A DNA stretch of 64,000 nucleotides from NCBI GenBank assembly GCA_037783415.1, contig JAZGTN010000009.1, forward strand, positions 11,532,001 to 11,596,000, in the 5' to 3' direction. The notes beneath the pieces were generated by a model. The model did not search any database and was not told the DNA's origin. It saw only the letters and a list, made by a program, of their open reading frames with translations. Made by a program: the position numbers and the translations under genes. Shown here piece after piece: positions 22,955 to 35,600 of this stretch. Position 1 is the stretch's first letter, and every line of letters begins with the position of its first letter. This DNA is from Leptasterias polaris (lineage: Eukaryota; Echinodermata; Asteroidea; Forcipulatida; Asteriidae).

Positions 22955-23959
22955 TTAATACTTCTTCTTTTTCTTCTTATCCCCGCGATTGTCCGCCAAC
23001 AAAAGCACACTTCCCAAGCTTATATAAACTTGAAACTTTACATATAGTTAGATAACCATTAGGAGATGAAACCGCTTCAGTGACGTCATGGTGACGTCAT
23101 CAGGTGTCAAATTACAAGGTTTTTAAGTTTAAAAAGTTACCATTTGCTATACGCTGTATGTCTTTGAATTTTACAACTATGATATTCATAATTGAGCATC
23201 TGATAGATCTAGACTGGGGCTACATTTGAAAAGTTAACGCCAAAATCGTATGACCCCTTCTTCTGGTCGTACCGGAAGGTCAAAGTTTGCCTTTGAATAC
23301 TTTCTTCAAAATCGGACGATAAAGCCCACGTATGTATTAACCTGCATGTTAACTACACAGCGCTGTGTGTGGCTGGCTGTTCCGCTCCATTGATGACAGT
23401 GTCGTAAGTCCACGAGGCTTGTGTGTAGTCCAGCCATGTAATGTATTGTGTATGTGTGCAGCTGGACATGTCAAACGTCATCGAACAAAACATGGTGTTT
23501 GGCACGATGAGTTTATCGTTAACTCGTGCGAAGTTAAACTTAAGTGATTTCCCTTTTGCCCGTCTGATGGTTTGATGGTAAACAACGAACAGAAGACGAG
23601 TTCTCACTGAGATGTCCACCTGATTTAGTAATATGTATGACGTTTAATAACTGACTTAAACTCAATCTGAAAAAGATCGAAATTGGTTCGCTTCTCATCA
23701 AACATCGAGACCGACGGCACGTTGATCGATGTCTCTCAGACACGGCGATGAAAATTGTAAGATTTATGTAAATATCATCGTTTACAAAAAACGTCGCAAT
23801 TTACTTCGTATACAGTACTTGTCATATATTTTGTCCATTACTTGACAAGTGATGGCTTTTTTAAAATTACGAATACGACAGCTGGGATGTATTACGACCA
23901 ACATTTTAATATCATGCCGAACACCTCGTTTTTGTTATGCAACAAAAATTTAAGTCTAG
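22955..23959 (+). mobile_element. Helitron-like element copy E
   Basis: It starts with TTAATACTTCTTC immediately after the CTAG of copy C and lacks the leading hairpins. It has the TGACGTCATGGTGACGTCAT block at 23081-23101 and ends at 23917-23959 with CCGAACACCT, hairpin GTTTTTGTT/AACAAAAAT and CTAG. The body from about 23040 to 23760 is the reverse complement of inverted copy F. At about 1.0 kb it is the shortest complete copy and closes the cluster on the right. Confidence 0.65.
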
Positions 23960-25092
23960 TTATCAATGTAAACGAACCAAGCAAGCCACTCACATTGTGC
24001 CTGTATATTAATAACTTGTATGATAATTGGAACGTTACCACCTATCTAGCGTTTCAAGAAGTATCTCGTTGTAGTGGGCATGCTACCTATTAGCTCGGGT
24101 GTGAGACATTGCCAATTTAGCTGGTGAAATAAAACTTCGATTTGACGATCTCTGGGGGAAAACTTGTATGTTAACCCTGTACTGCGTTATGACGAATACT
24201 AATCTCCCTGCGCTAGCCCTACTATTTTTCAATGCAGTCTGGGATATCGTGTTACACCCGGGGTATGAAGGTTGTTTCACACCATTATCAAGCCCAGTAC
24301 CCCTCAGACGGACTAGAGATGTTTATTCCCTTAAAAAAATGGTCTATACCCCCTCAATCTGTTGTTTATGAATGGGTTGATGACTAGCAGGATTGTAGAA
24401 AAGCCCCGCCTTCCAGCTCACAAAACCCATGACCCTGCCATGACCTCATAATACACACAGACTCTGACATGGGAACTGTTTTAGTATAGTGTTACCGTGA
24501 TAAACAACCCCCAACTGTCAAACAAGTCTCACAGAGGCTTCCCGATGGCTACAAGCTGCCCTGGATAGGGATGATTGATGATTGTTATCAAACAAGGATG
24601 GAATTCTACCCCATGAGGATTTTCTGAGGTTTATGTGTACAAACTAATGGCAACTCTCCAGACCACTGGAGTTGTATGGGATTTTTTTTCAAGGAATGAA
24701 CTCACCCGGTGCAAACAACTTGTTTTCAATCTGTTTCTCATAGTATAGAGGGGGATGAGCTAAATAAATGAATTTTTTGAAAATTCATAGGCGGAGTTAT
24801 TACAAAAATTGCAAAAACATACTGCAAAAAATAGTACACCTTTCTCATGACAGGGTTAAACACCAACACCATTTATATTCCTTCAGAAAAAAAGAAAAGA
24901 TAAAAACAATTTCACAGTATCACTCTCAATAATACCCCGATTCTGGGTCCCAGGGTCCTGACTATTTTATGGGTCAGGCTGAAATGGAAAATTATTTTAA
25001 AAAAAATGATTTAACATTAATTCCGTTTGACACATTTCTTGGTCATTTTTGACACATATTTTAGGTCGTACTGAACTAGAATACACCAATCC
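23960..25092. other. intergenic or intronic DNA before the receptor exons
   Basis: No certain gene. A dispersed repeat (about 24925-25080, 'ATTCTGGGTCCCAGGGT...GGGTCAGGCTGA') recurs at about 57185-57345. An open stretch at 24494-24630 could encode 'LPDGYKLPWIGMIDDC', which faintly resembles the first lobe of GABA-B-type ligand-binding domains. A stop (TGA) follows in frame before any good donor, so I do not call it an exon. Confidence 0.4.
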
Positions 25093-25232
25093 ATTAAGCC
25101 ACGCCCATTTCTCAATGACCAATCACAACTGCGAAATCTGATCACCATTTGAGCCGTTTGGTGATTTTTGCACTAATGGTGATCGGGTTTCGCGGCTGTG
25201 ATTGGTCTACTCGTAAGGAGGCGGGGCTTAAT
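25093..25232. repeat. small foldback/MITE-like inverted repeat
   Basis: The termini ATTAAGCCACGCCC and GGCGGGGCTTAAT are inverted, and the arms continue (for example 'CAATCACA...GCGAAATC' against 'GGGTTTCGCGGCTGTGATTG'). A diverged relative is at about 41645-41785. It lies 136 bp upstream of the first clear receptor exon. Confidence 0.65.
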
Positions 25233-25367
25233 GAATCGATCTATTGAGCCTGTCCCACCTGTCCGCAAGAGATGCGGATTGACTCTGATCTGGGAGTATT
25301 TTTGAGTGAACTTAACAAAGTACAGCTTGCAGCAAATAATAAGAAACGTCTCTATTTCATCCAAAAG

Positions 25368-28300
25368 GTTGGCCTTGCAACAAGTGAATCTTTATTGGAT
25401 CGCTCCAAGTACCCATACACCGTCATGGCTCTTCACAAGGACGGGGAATTCAAAGCTGCACAGGTGGCATTTTTCAAACGATTAGGATGGCGAAGGGTAG
25501 CATTTATATATGAAGAAAAGTATCGTACAGTAAGTATTTGAAAACAATTTTGACCCAACAGTTTTAAGAGTGCAATGAGCTTTAGTTTAGTTTACTACCT
25601 TTATTGCACAAAAACCAAAATACAACGTAGTGCAAAAGGGAAACCTCAAACACGCACACAGGCTCACTAAATGGGAACTCTTGATCACCCAAAGCCAAAA
25701 AATTGCTAGAAAACATGGAAGTACATGTATAGGTTAAAAGGCCAAACGATTTCAACTTCCCGATGCCAATCAATTTAGGACCAAATTCCCACCTCTTAAT
25801 AGAAGCTAATTGATTAAGTTAACTATACAAATTAAGGCACAGCGTTATTGTATCAAAATTGTCTTTGTTACTGATTTAGGGTGTTTTTTATGCTTGGCAA
25901 AGTCATAGGATCTTAATTTTAGTGCGATTATTCAAAATACTTCTAAAAGGAGACTTGTTACATCAAAAGGTTAATCAGTAATGTAATTGTTGAGCTTGGT
26001 TGAATTTTATTAGTATGTTGCTGATTTTCGAAAAATACTCGAGGCTACCGGTGGGCAGATCATCGCAGCAGAAGGAGTCAAGGATATGTCAAGACTTAGC
26101 TTCCATCTTCTTAATCTCAAGGTACATTATGATGTCATTTTTTCCAACGCAGTAAAACCATTGCAATAAAACACAACAATTTTACTACAGGCAATAAATC
26201 ACGCAGCCAAAATATACCTAATAATTTACTACAGTTATCAAATGAATCTGATCTCGTTACTAGTTCCTGTATTATACAAAGCGTTTTAATTGATGAGTTG
26301 AGTTTCAGAGGTAACATCAAATGTCTAAAAGAAAGTTTGGCCTGGTTTTGTCTAATAAGTGAAACAAAAACAATGTGTACTGTTATGAGACCCTAATGCG
26401 TGTACATGTGGTTACAGCGCACGCTGTCAATCATTCTCTGTGTGTAAGTCCGTTGACCCTAGTGGGCGGCGCTAATCCGTTGTGAAGGATCTATAATGAT
26501 CTAGGAGGTTTGAAGTTAGTTTTAGTACTTTCCAGAAAACATCACAAATCCTTTATATACGGGCTGGGGATAAATCTTCGACAAGACACAACTACTCAAA
26601 CTGGTGGAAGCTACGACTTCTGTGATTGTTTTTCAACTCGTTAGAGGAGCTTGTGATAGAGTTCGCCTTTGACCGAGTGCAGTTAAAGAGCTTATTAATT
26701 AGATTCAGGAAAGGACATTTTCGAACTTAATCTACAGTTCGGTATTTTGGGGTCTTCTTCCCCATATTTTGTGGCGGGTGTCAGATTGTGTACCCGTTGT
26801 TGCTTCGTCTTCTTTCTGGACATTTTGTCGGAGTGAGTTTACCCCGTGATGCTCATAGTCACATCGGCAAAGAACTGATTTATCGCCCCTGGAGTTGATC
26901 GTTTTAGAGCCAGTGTATGTGTTCCTCGCTGTATCTTCTGTTGCTGTGATCTTCGCCTGTATTTCATCCAGGTTGACGTATTAGCCCGTAAGATACTTAT
27001 TTTGTATAAGAACCATTTTAACGTACACTTGTTTCACGCAATTATTGTACGTTTGTTAAACCAAATCGGTAACTGAAGTGGTTGATAGTTTTATCATTAA
27101 ATCACTTTGATTATGTGTTCTTTACATCAGTGTCACCTTGTTTGATTTCTTTGTTGCATCTGAGGAAATTCAGACTTTTTGAGTGATCGTAACAGTATCT
27201 TTTTGGATCGTAACAGTATCTTCTTTTACTTTTTGATGTAACAAAATGTATTACAATTTCTCCATTTATTTGCATTTAGCGCCAAGACGCCCGAATAATC
27301 TTTTACTTTTTTGCCAAAAGTAATGATCTGATACGGCTCTTTTGTCAGGTAAGTGTAGTAAGTAGATTTTAAGATGCTAAGAAGTCCGATGTTTGGCCGA
27401 CTTGACCCTTATATTTGTGTTTAAATCTTGAAAGCTATTTTTAAAGTTTCGAGAAATTTACGAGCTTTATATGCCTGTTTACAATTAGTAAATAAGTTGA
27501 AAAAAAAAAATTGGCATCTGACATTATCTCAGGTCGATCAGCAAATTTCAAACAATTGCGCAATCGAAATGTTATTTTGTACCTTGAATTCGTTGAATTA
27601 AAATCATATTATATTGAAATATTATGTCGTTCACTGGAAATATTCATTTGCGTAAACTATTCTTTGGCTCTTATGAATTGATATTTCGTTTCCTTGAAAT
27701 ATTATTTGTTTTCAAGATAAATACAATTTCTTGTGTTTTTTTCGAATTGAATTAAAAAAATAAAAATAAAATGAGAGAACGAAATGCTTTTGCGATGGAA
27801 TGAAATAAATTATTTCGAAAGAAAACAATTATTTTGAAAAAAATAGCAACTCCAAAAAAAATTGTGGGAACGAAATATTTGGAGCAAGATACGCCATTTA
27901 GTTTACGTCGAGTATCTTTTCGAGATCACCGTTACAATTACATCAAGTTTATATTTTAGCTGACGGTTTCTCAATAATTAAGTTAAAGCCGCTTTCCAAA
28001 TTGTATCATAACATTAAGTGTGTGTCCTGGTTTCGCGGCAGTTCATGTTGGAGGGCTTATGACTAGCACCCGGAACAAATAGGGAGACCGCCAACATTTG
28101 GGCCAGATTGCTCTGTTAGTAGAGTGCAGGTTAATCCGGAGGTCGCAATTGCCAGTCATATATTCAGTTAACAATTTTAATTTTAAATGGCTAAAGATAA
28201 AATACTTCCATGGCTAAAGGACAATTAAATAATAACTTGTTTTATCCCGAAAGGTTCCTTTGCTCCGTATTGTAGAACGATTGGATCGCATCGGATTGAT

Positions 28301-29691
28301 TATTTAAACTGAACATGAGTTATGCTCAACTATATTCGAACCGTCGCCAACGACTTGATTTAAGCTGAACTCGTACTGAGGGTCACTCACGTTTTCAATT
28401 GAATGAATGTTCTTTCCAATCAGGTATTTCTGGCTGAAATGTATGGTGCTAAGTATGTGTGGATAAGGAAAACTGGAAGAAATATATGGTGGTTAAATGT
28501 TCCTCAAAAACAGCGTGAGCCGTGTACTCAAGAGCAACTCAACTCAGCCCTGAACTTAGTGATGGTTTTTGACGGCAACCAACGACAGCCTGAAGTTCTA
28601 GACTTGGACTTCAATGGAGTGGTTGGTACTGCACTTAAAAACTGTGTATTTATAAGAGATTAATAGTTTGATGCTTTGAATTCCGATTGATCGTAAGTTG
28701 ACTTTATTAGCACTTCCAACCGTGGATACTGCTGTACATGGGGGAAATATGATCCCTGGCGAATGTTCATTTGCTGCAGGATGCACAATGCCCCCATTAA
28801 GAATGATTTGAGATCAGTTTGACGCGTGAAGTGATCCCATTCCGTCACTTAAACATTATTATATAGCAACACCTGCCCTTCACTATCCTCTAGAAACCGT
28901 TGCCGGAGCATTATGACTTCTACAATCAGGAAAATTCCAACGGTGTTTGGCAATACTACACGTATGACGGAATAATAGCCATAGCATTAGCCCTCAACGC
29001 TTCCGTAGCCGACCTGCAGCGTCTTGATCCTCCTCGACGACTCGAAGATTTCAGCTACTCCGATGAGGAGATGGCCAAAGTCATCCTGAAAAACGCCGAC
29101 AATCTCGACTTCAGTGGATTACTGGTAAAATTATTTTGGTGTTTATTTAACTACATTTCAGACAGTATTTATTTACATTTAGTTTAACCTTCTCTTACTA
29201 CTATTACTATCTTTTAACACGTCGAAACTTGTCTCAGGGACGAGTTCATATCAAGGATGGGCAAAGACAGACGGAGAATATCTATGTGGAACAGGTTCAT
29301 GGTAAGTTCACTTCGTTTTCATGTATACGGTCAACCATTGACATAGTACAGTAAATGTTATTGTGTCTACTGCTATAAAGTTAAATTTTACAACAGCTAT
29401 CAATGAACACGGCAATGAGTACTCTACACACAGACAAGCCCACACGTCCACAGAGAGAAACAAGTTTGCAAAATCTGATTACAGTTTTGTTACCCTACAT
29501 AGTTTTACGACATACGTATAGAGGAGTGTGAAAGCAGTACATAGTAATCGAAAATCCGGTTCAGCGAAGCTAATTCCTTCATGATGTTACGTCTTTTGTT
29601 GTAGGTGACAAGTTTGAGACGGTCATGGTTTACAAGGTAGAGACGCAGGAGTTTCAAGCAGTTCCTGGAGGTTCAATGCTTATGTGGGCAG
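25368..29691 (+). CDS. receptor exons 1-7: ligand-binding domain
   Basis: Exon 1 encodes 'GLATSESLLDRSKYP' and the 'GWRRVAFIYEE' strand. Exons 2-3 give 'ADFRKILEATGG' and 'RQDARIIFYFF'. Exon 4 gives 'KYVWIRKTG', ending at one of two adjacent phase-0 donors (after 28618 or 28621). Exon 5 contains 'YDGIIAIALALNAS', matching the 'YDAIWALALALN' helix of GABA-B receptors. Exons 6-7 finish the domain ('GRVHIKDGQRQTEN'). Exons 1-5 are phase 0 and 6-7 end in phase 1, so each join keeps the frame. The intron 26122-27279 holds nothing recognisable; intron 27349-28423 holds a degenerate SINE near 28079. Confidence 0.87.
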
Positions 29692-32600
29692 GTAAAGTAT
29701 GAAGCAACCATAACAAGGGCTTTGTGTATTCTGAGAAGAATGTGTGCTGGTCGAGAACAAGATTACTTCATATTATAAACTGCAGGACGTGAAGTTTCAC
29801 CATCATTCACACGTTGGTGATGATCCCTATCGCAGACGTTAAACTTCAACTAAAACCCACTTTCCAGCAGTCACAAACTCAACCCAAGCGAAACGTTGAC
29901 AAATTCGGTTAACTTAGATATCGAAATAGACTCAACATCCACTAAATAAAACATTCCATTTTGCATTTCCAGGAGATCACGTCCCAGTGGACGGTATTAC
30001 TAAACGGACAGTGATCAAGGAGATATCTTCAACAGCTCGTATCACGCTCTTTGCTCTCGCATCTCTTGGCTCTGTCATGGGTTTAACGTTCCTCTTCATC
30101 AACATCAGATATAAACATAGGAGGTATTGAAATTATCGTTTAGGACAACATGCTTTCATTGTTTTTGACCTTGCTAACTATGCTCCTCATTAAGTTACCG
30201 ACACTAGGTTCATCGTCCTCTAATAATAAAGCCATTCACACCGACTAGCTATACCACTTGCTCTACTTTTTAATCAGTCTATCTCTCAAGGTGTCTTTCC
30301 TGATCGTTTGAAAATGGGTAAAGTGGTTCCTATTCACAAAGGCGGTAGTAAACATGATTTAATTAACTATAGACCCATCACAATAATATATCTGTCTTTT
30401 CAAAAGTGTTTGAAAAACTTATGTTCAGTCGCTTGATTGCATTTGTTAATAAGAACGGTCTACTGTCTCAATCTCAATATGGCTTTCGAGCTAATCGCTC
30501 GACAGAGTTGGCTATTCTTGATGTTTTAAGTAAAATTATTGATGCCTTTGAGAACAAGCAGTTTTCTGTTGGTATTTTCTTGGATCTGTCCAAGGCCTTC
30601 GACACTGTAAACCATGATATCCTTTTAAACAAGTTAGAGCATTATGGTGTGCGAGGGTTGGCCTTGGACTGGTTCAGGAGTTATGTATCGGACAGGGGGC
30701 AATTTGTTTCTTTTAATTCGCACAACTCTTTAGAAAGCACATTACTTGTGGTGTTCCCCAGGGCAGTGTGTTAGGTCCTCTACTGTTTATTATTTATGTC
30801 AATGATATTTGTAATTCTTCTGATCTTATGTCATTTTGTTTATTTGCAGATGATACAAATTTAATTTATAATCACCATAATGTAGACACAGCCATTAAGA
30901 ATGCAAATGTTGAACTTGTTAAAATAAATAGATGGCTTATTTCAAACAGATTATATATTAACCTGCTCAAGACTAATTACATTATTTTTTGCCCACGGCA
31001 GCATAAGTATCAAAACACAGTTTCACTCAGTTTTGATGGTAATGAAATAAATCAAGTCAAGAGCACCAAATTTCTTGGACTTTGTATAGACGAGAACCTC
31101 ACCTGGAATAACCATATTGATGTCTTATGTAGCAAAATTTCTAAAAAATTTGGGGTCCTGAACCGTCTGAAAAACTTTGTTCCAAGAACATAATGTTAAC
31201 TCTGTATAATTCACTTATTCTCCCATACTTTAACTTTAGGTTTACTTGCCTTTGGGGGATCATCAACTTCTCATATTAACAAACTGTTTATGTTACAGAA
31301 GAAAGCTGTAGGTTATCGTGACCATACTACTCCCTTATTTGCAAGTTTAAATATTTTAAAACTGAATGATCTCCACCACCACAGACTGGGCGTACTTATG
31401 TACAAGTATACTCACAACATACTCCCACCTAAGTTCAATAACTACTTCTTATTAAATTCTTCTATTCATTCCCACAGAACACGTAGTTCGTGTAAAGGTA
31501 ATTTATTTGTGAGACATAATAGAACATCCCATCTTAGAAACAGCCCGTTTCAACATGGTGTCATTTACTGGAATGAACTGGACATTGGGTTAAAAGACAG
31601 TACTAGTCTGTTTTTATTTGCTAGAAATCTGAAAAAAATCCATTATCAACAGTTACGTGTAAGAATTCACCTTGTATCTTATTTTATAATTTATTTAAGT
31701 GAATCAATACATTGTGCCTAGTCTCACTCTTTGTTTGTGTTGTCCTGTCCTAGTCCGTCTGTTGTTGTTTTTGTAGTGTTGTCCTGTTTTTTAGGGGAAA
31801 GGTACAAAAGCCATGCTTCACCTTGTTTCCTACATGTTGACATCATTATAAAAAGGTTTTTTGTTTACAGTCAAGTGTGCTCTTCACGTAAAATTAATTA
31901 TATTATGCCTATTTACTGTAAACATGTAATATTGATTTATGCTACAAACTACTGCTTTAATGTTTTCCTTATACAAACTGTATTTACTGTCATTGAATAT
32001 GTCAATGTGAAATAAATGTCTATTGAATTGAATTGAATTGATGAGACAGACACACTCTGAAAAACAAGCACCTCCGGAACACCTTTCCCTGTAAATTGAA
32101 CCCACACACACAAAAACCTCTGTAGTCATTTCCCTTAAAAAAATTATTCCAGCCACATTCTACTTCTCAAACCTATTCATAAAATTCCCTCTGGGTACGT
32201 AGCTACAAAAAGAAACTTTATAAAATGAAAATAACTTTGGGGAGCTGAATGAAGGAACTGGTATTTCTCTTGAGGGAAACATGGACCAGGCAAGTAATTT
32301 AAAAGACATGTAGAACATGGATTGAAGCCTGCAATAGCTATCCGAACGGACACGTACAACGTACGTAACGGAAACCAAAGGTGTCCAAATTGAGATTGCC
32401 TACTTTTTATTTGTACGATTTCGAATAATAAAAATTGTGAAGGGATTGTTTAATTTCTGATCCAGCAAGTTCTCTTTTAACTGTTTCACCATAATTTCAT
32501 TTATAGGGCCATCAAGATGTCAACCCCTTCCCTGAGTAACCTGACTGTGGTTGGTTGTCTGCTTCTCTACGCCTCGGTCTTTGCCTCAGGATGGGACAAG

Positions 32601-35600
32601 ACCAACCTGCCTGACATTGCCATCGTTATCAAGTGTCATGTAAATATTGTGAAATTTGTAAATTAACAATTTGATGCGCCCCTGAATACCTTTTAAACAA
32701 ATACAAATCATTAAAAAGTACTATTGCCCCAAACTTGCACTATTTCTTCCCACTATTTCTTCCCTGCACTATTTCTTCCCTTAAAATCAGGTGGCAAAAG
32801 CTCAATGTAAACTTCAAAGGAGAACACAAGAGAAGAATAACTCTTAAGTGGACGTGCACGTTTATACATTTTGATTACTTTTCGTTTCAGGTTGAGAGAA
32901 TGCTGGTATCTCTGGGATTATCTCTGGCATTCGGTTCTGTCTTCATGAAGACTTATCGGATACACGCGATCTTCACATTGGCAGTCAAGCAATTCAAACA
33001 AATTGTAAGATTACAAAATGCATACGTATAAATAATTGTTTACAAAAACTGTAAACAGGAGTTGGCAGCAGTCTCAGTAAACATTTTTGGATGAGCACAG
33101 TTTCGAGAAAACAATGGAGTCTGCTGGCTGCTGCCACCTACCATTTAAAAAGTTGAATGCTGCTGCATGTTCCTGGTCTTACACTTAAGGTGATGATTTC
33201 CTGAAATTTTTCGTAATTTTTTTTTCTCAAAACTGTTTTTATTCCATTGCTTAGGATCTACCCGACTGGAAACTTATCAGTGGGGTTTTGATGATTTCTG
33301 TCATTGATTGCGTCATCTTCGTCCTTTGGATTACGTTGGACACGACGTACGTGTACGAAACATTCTTGGAGCCACAGGTAAACATGCATTTGTTCGTGCA
33401 GTTGACCTTGTAATCACAATGTCTTGAGTAATGATAGAACATGTCCTATCATTATAAAACTTGGAAATGAAGGCCCATAAGATAAATAGTCAAGTCAGTG
33501 CAATTTTTATGATTACGGTATTGTTCTTAAATGCAGCTCGATATGACTGAACCCGAGAAGGAAATATTCAACGTCCCTGTTGTAAGGTATTGCACCAGTG
33601 ATCATTCGCAGTACTTCACTATGGCCCTCTACGGTGCGAAAGGTGTTCTGTTGACCTTTGGCCTCTTCTTAGCCTGGGAAACGAGAAATGTTTGTATCTC
33701 ACAACTAAATGACAGTAAGTTCAGTCTATAAACGTTTTGTATCGGACATTTTGTGTTACAATTTGACTTAGTTTGCTTTGTTAAAAACTTGTTTTATTTA
33801 TTTATTTTAAATCTTCTGACATAATTCTTTGTTGGCAGGGGCCGTCCAGGGCAAGGCAAAAGTTTTAAAAACTTTCATCAAAGCGATGTGCCCTCCCTCC
33901 TTAACATAAAGGCAGTTTATACTTTAGGTAAATGTCAAAGACCAGTATCCTCACTTGGTGTATCCCAACATATACATGAAACAACAAACCTGTGAAAGTT
34001 TAAGCTCAATCGGTCATTGCAATCACCAGAAAAAGTGGGGATAAACTTTAAGTGTTTTCACTGTTTTCAAACAAAGAGTTTTTGACCCATGAGATCAAAA
34101 CTAATTGTTTTACTTATTTCTCAGAAACTATAGCATTTAAAGCACAAATATTTCAAAGGGAGTTTTCCACCATGACCATCTTTATACCATGTAAGTTATG
34201 TGTGAATCTGTGAACATTTATATTTTTACTTTTACCAATGTTACAGACACCCTTTAAGCACATCTATTCAAAACTCAATTTAGACGGAAACTTATAAAGT
34301 TTGTAAAGGTAACCAAGTAATCCGTTTAAATGGTTCTTTATTTGTTTGTTTCCCCATCATCATTTAGGTAAATACATCGCAGCCTCTGTATACATTGTCG
34401 CTCTGACCATTGCTCTGACCGTTCCAACGATGACCATTATGGGTGATGACGTCAACATGGCGTACGTCATTCCCTCATCAGCCATTGTGCTCGTAAACAC
34501 AGTTGTGCTGTGCCTTAACTTCATCCCAAAGGTATATAATTTCCTGTTTTATTAACAATGCTCAGTCACAGAAACATGCTCATTGTCACGGTCAAAGAAT
34601 TGTCGAAGAATGATAGATATTGTTTGACTTCACAAGGAAATATTTAAATTAACAAACAAAATGAGGGTGATCTTATGTATGACGCTTTTAACGATTAATT
34701 TCTTTCAATTCCAAGTACCTGTTGTTTTTCCTTATTTTCTTTTTCAAAGTTTTCTACGCTAGCCCCTACCCTCGGAAAATTACATGAAATCATAATGTGA
34801 TCCATTGTTTCAAAATAAGTTGGCATAAGGTTACATTTTGTTGACCAAGGTTACTTTCAAATCACAGTTTAATGTATAAGTTGTCTCTGACCTGACAATA
34901 CCTTCCAGAAAGCCCAACTGAATTACAGTTTAATTGTGACACTAAATCAAGCAATTTAACATTCTGGTAGGTGTACCTGCTGCTAACTCTAGAAGATAAA
35001 GGCATTCGTGTGAGTATGATTGAGCTCCAAGGATATGGCAACAAGTCAGAGAAGGTTTCCAAACTACGCTCAAAACTCGAACAGGTAAAAATAAAACTAT
35101 TGCGGCATTTCCTTTCTTTCTGAAGTCTGCAGAAAGAGACCCGTTTGGTCGCAATGCGCCTGTGGCACATTGTCAGCACATGTTGACAGATGTTTACCAA
35201 ATGTTTAGAGGTTTTTTGTTTTGTTTTATCAAACTAATTGTAAGTTATTTTTCTGCTTACTTTGGTTTCATGTACCATTGACAATTTACACATTGATTTT
35301 GTGCACAAAGAGTGCCGACAGAGTTTTGTCCTGTCCCCTCCTAACCAAGTCACTGACTCGTGTTTTTGACACCCCTTTCCCCTTCTACGGCGTCTGGCAA
35401 TGTCCAGCTAAGGGCATCATGGAATTTGAGCTAACCAATTTGAATGGTATTGTTAAGAAAATGCCCCCGCTGAATTTACCTGTCCACATTCGTAGCGTGC
35501 ATTTGGCCAAGAGTTAATAGCACTGCTTTTGTGAAAATATCGCAAGTGAAAATAACCGATGAACTTTTATTTTCTTCCTGTTAACTCAGAGACAGCAGGA

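Noticed and set aside
30406..31721. Three separate genes in a receptor intron
   Set aside because: They are pieces of one frameshifted LINE reverse transcriptase.
35221..35517. Extra receptor exon between the last two called exons
   Set aside because: The 98-codon open frame has no family resemblance, and the exons at 34971-35084 and 35590-35640 join in phase without it.
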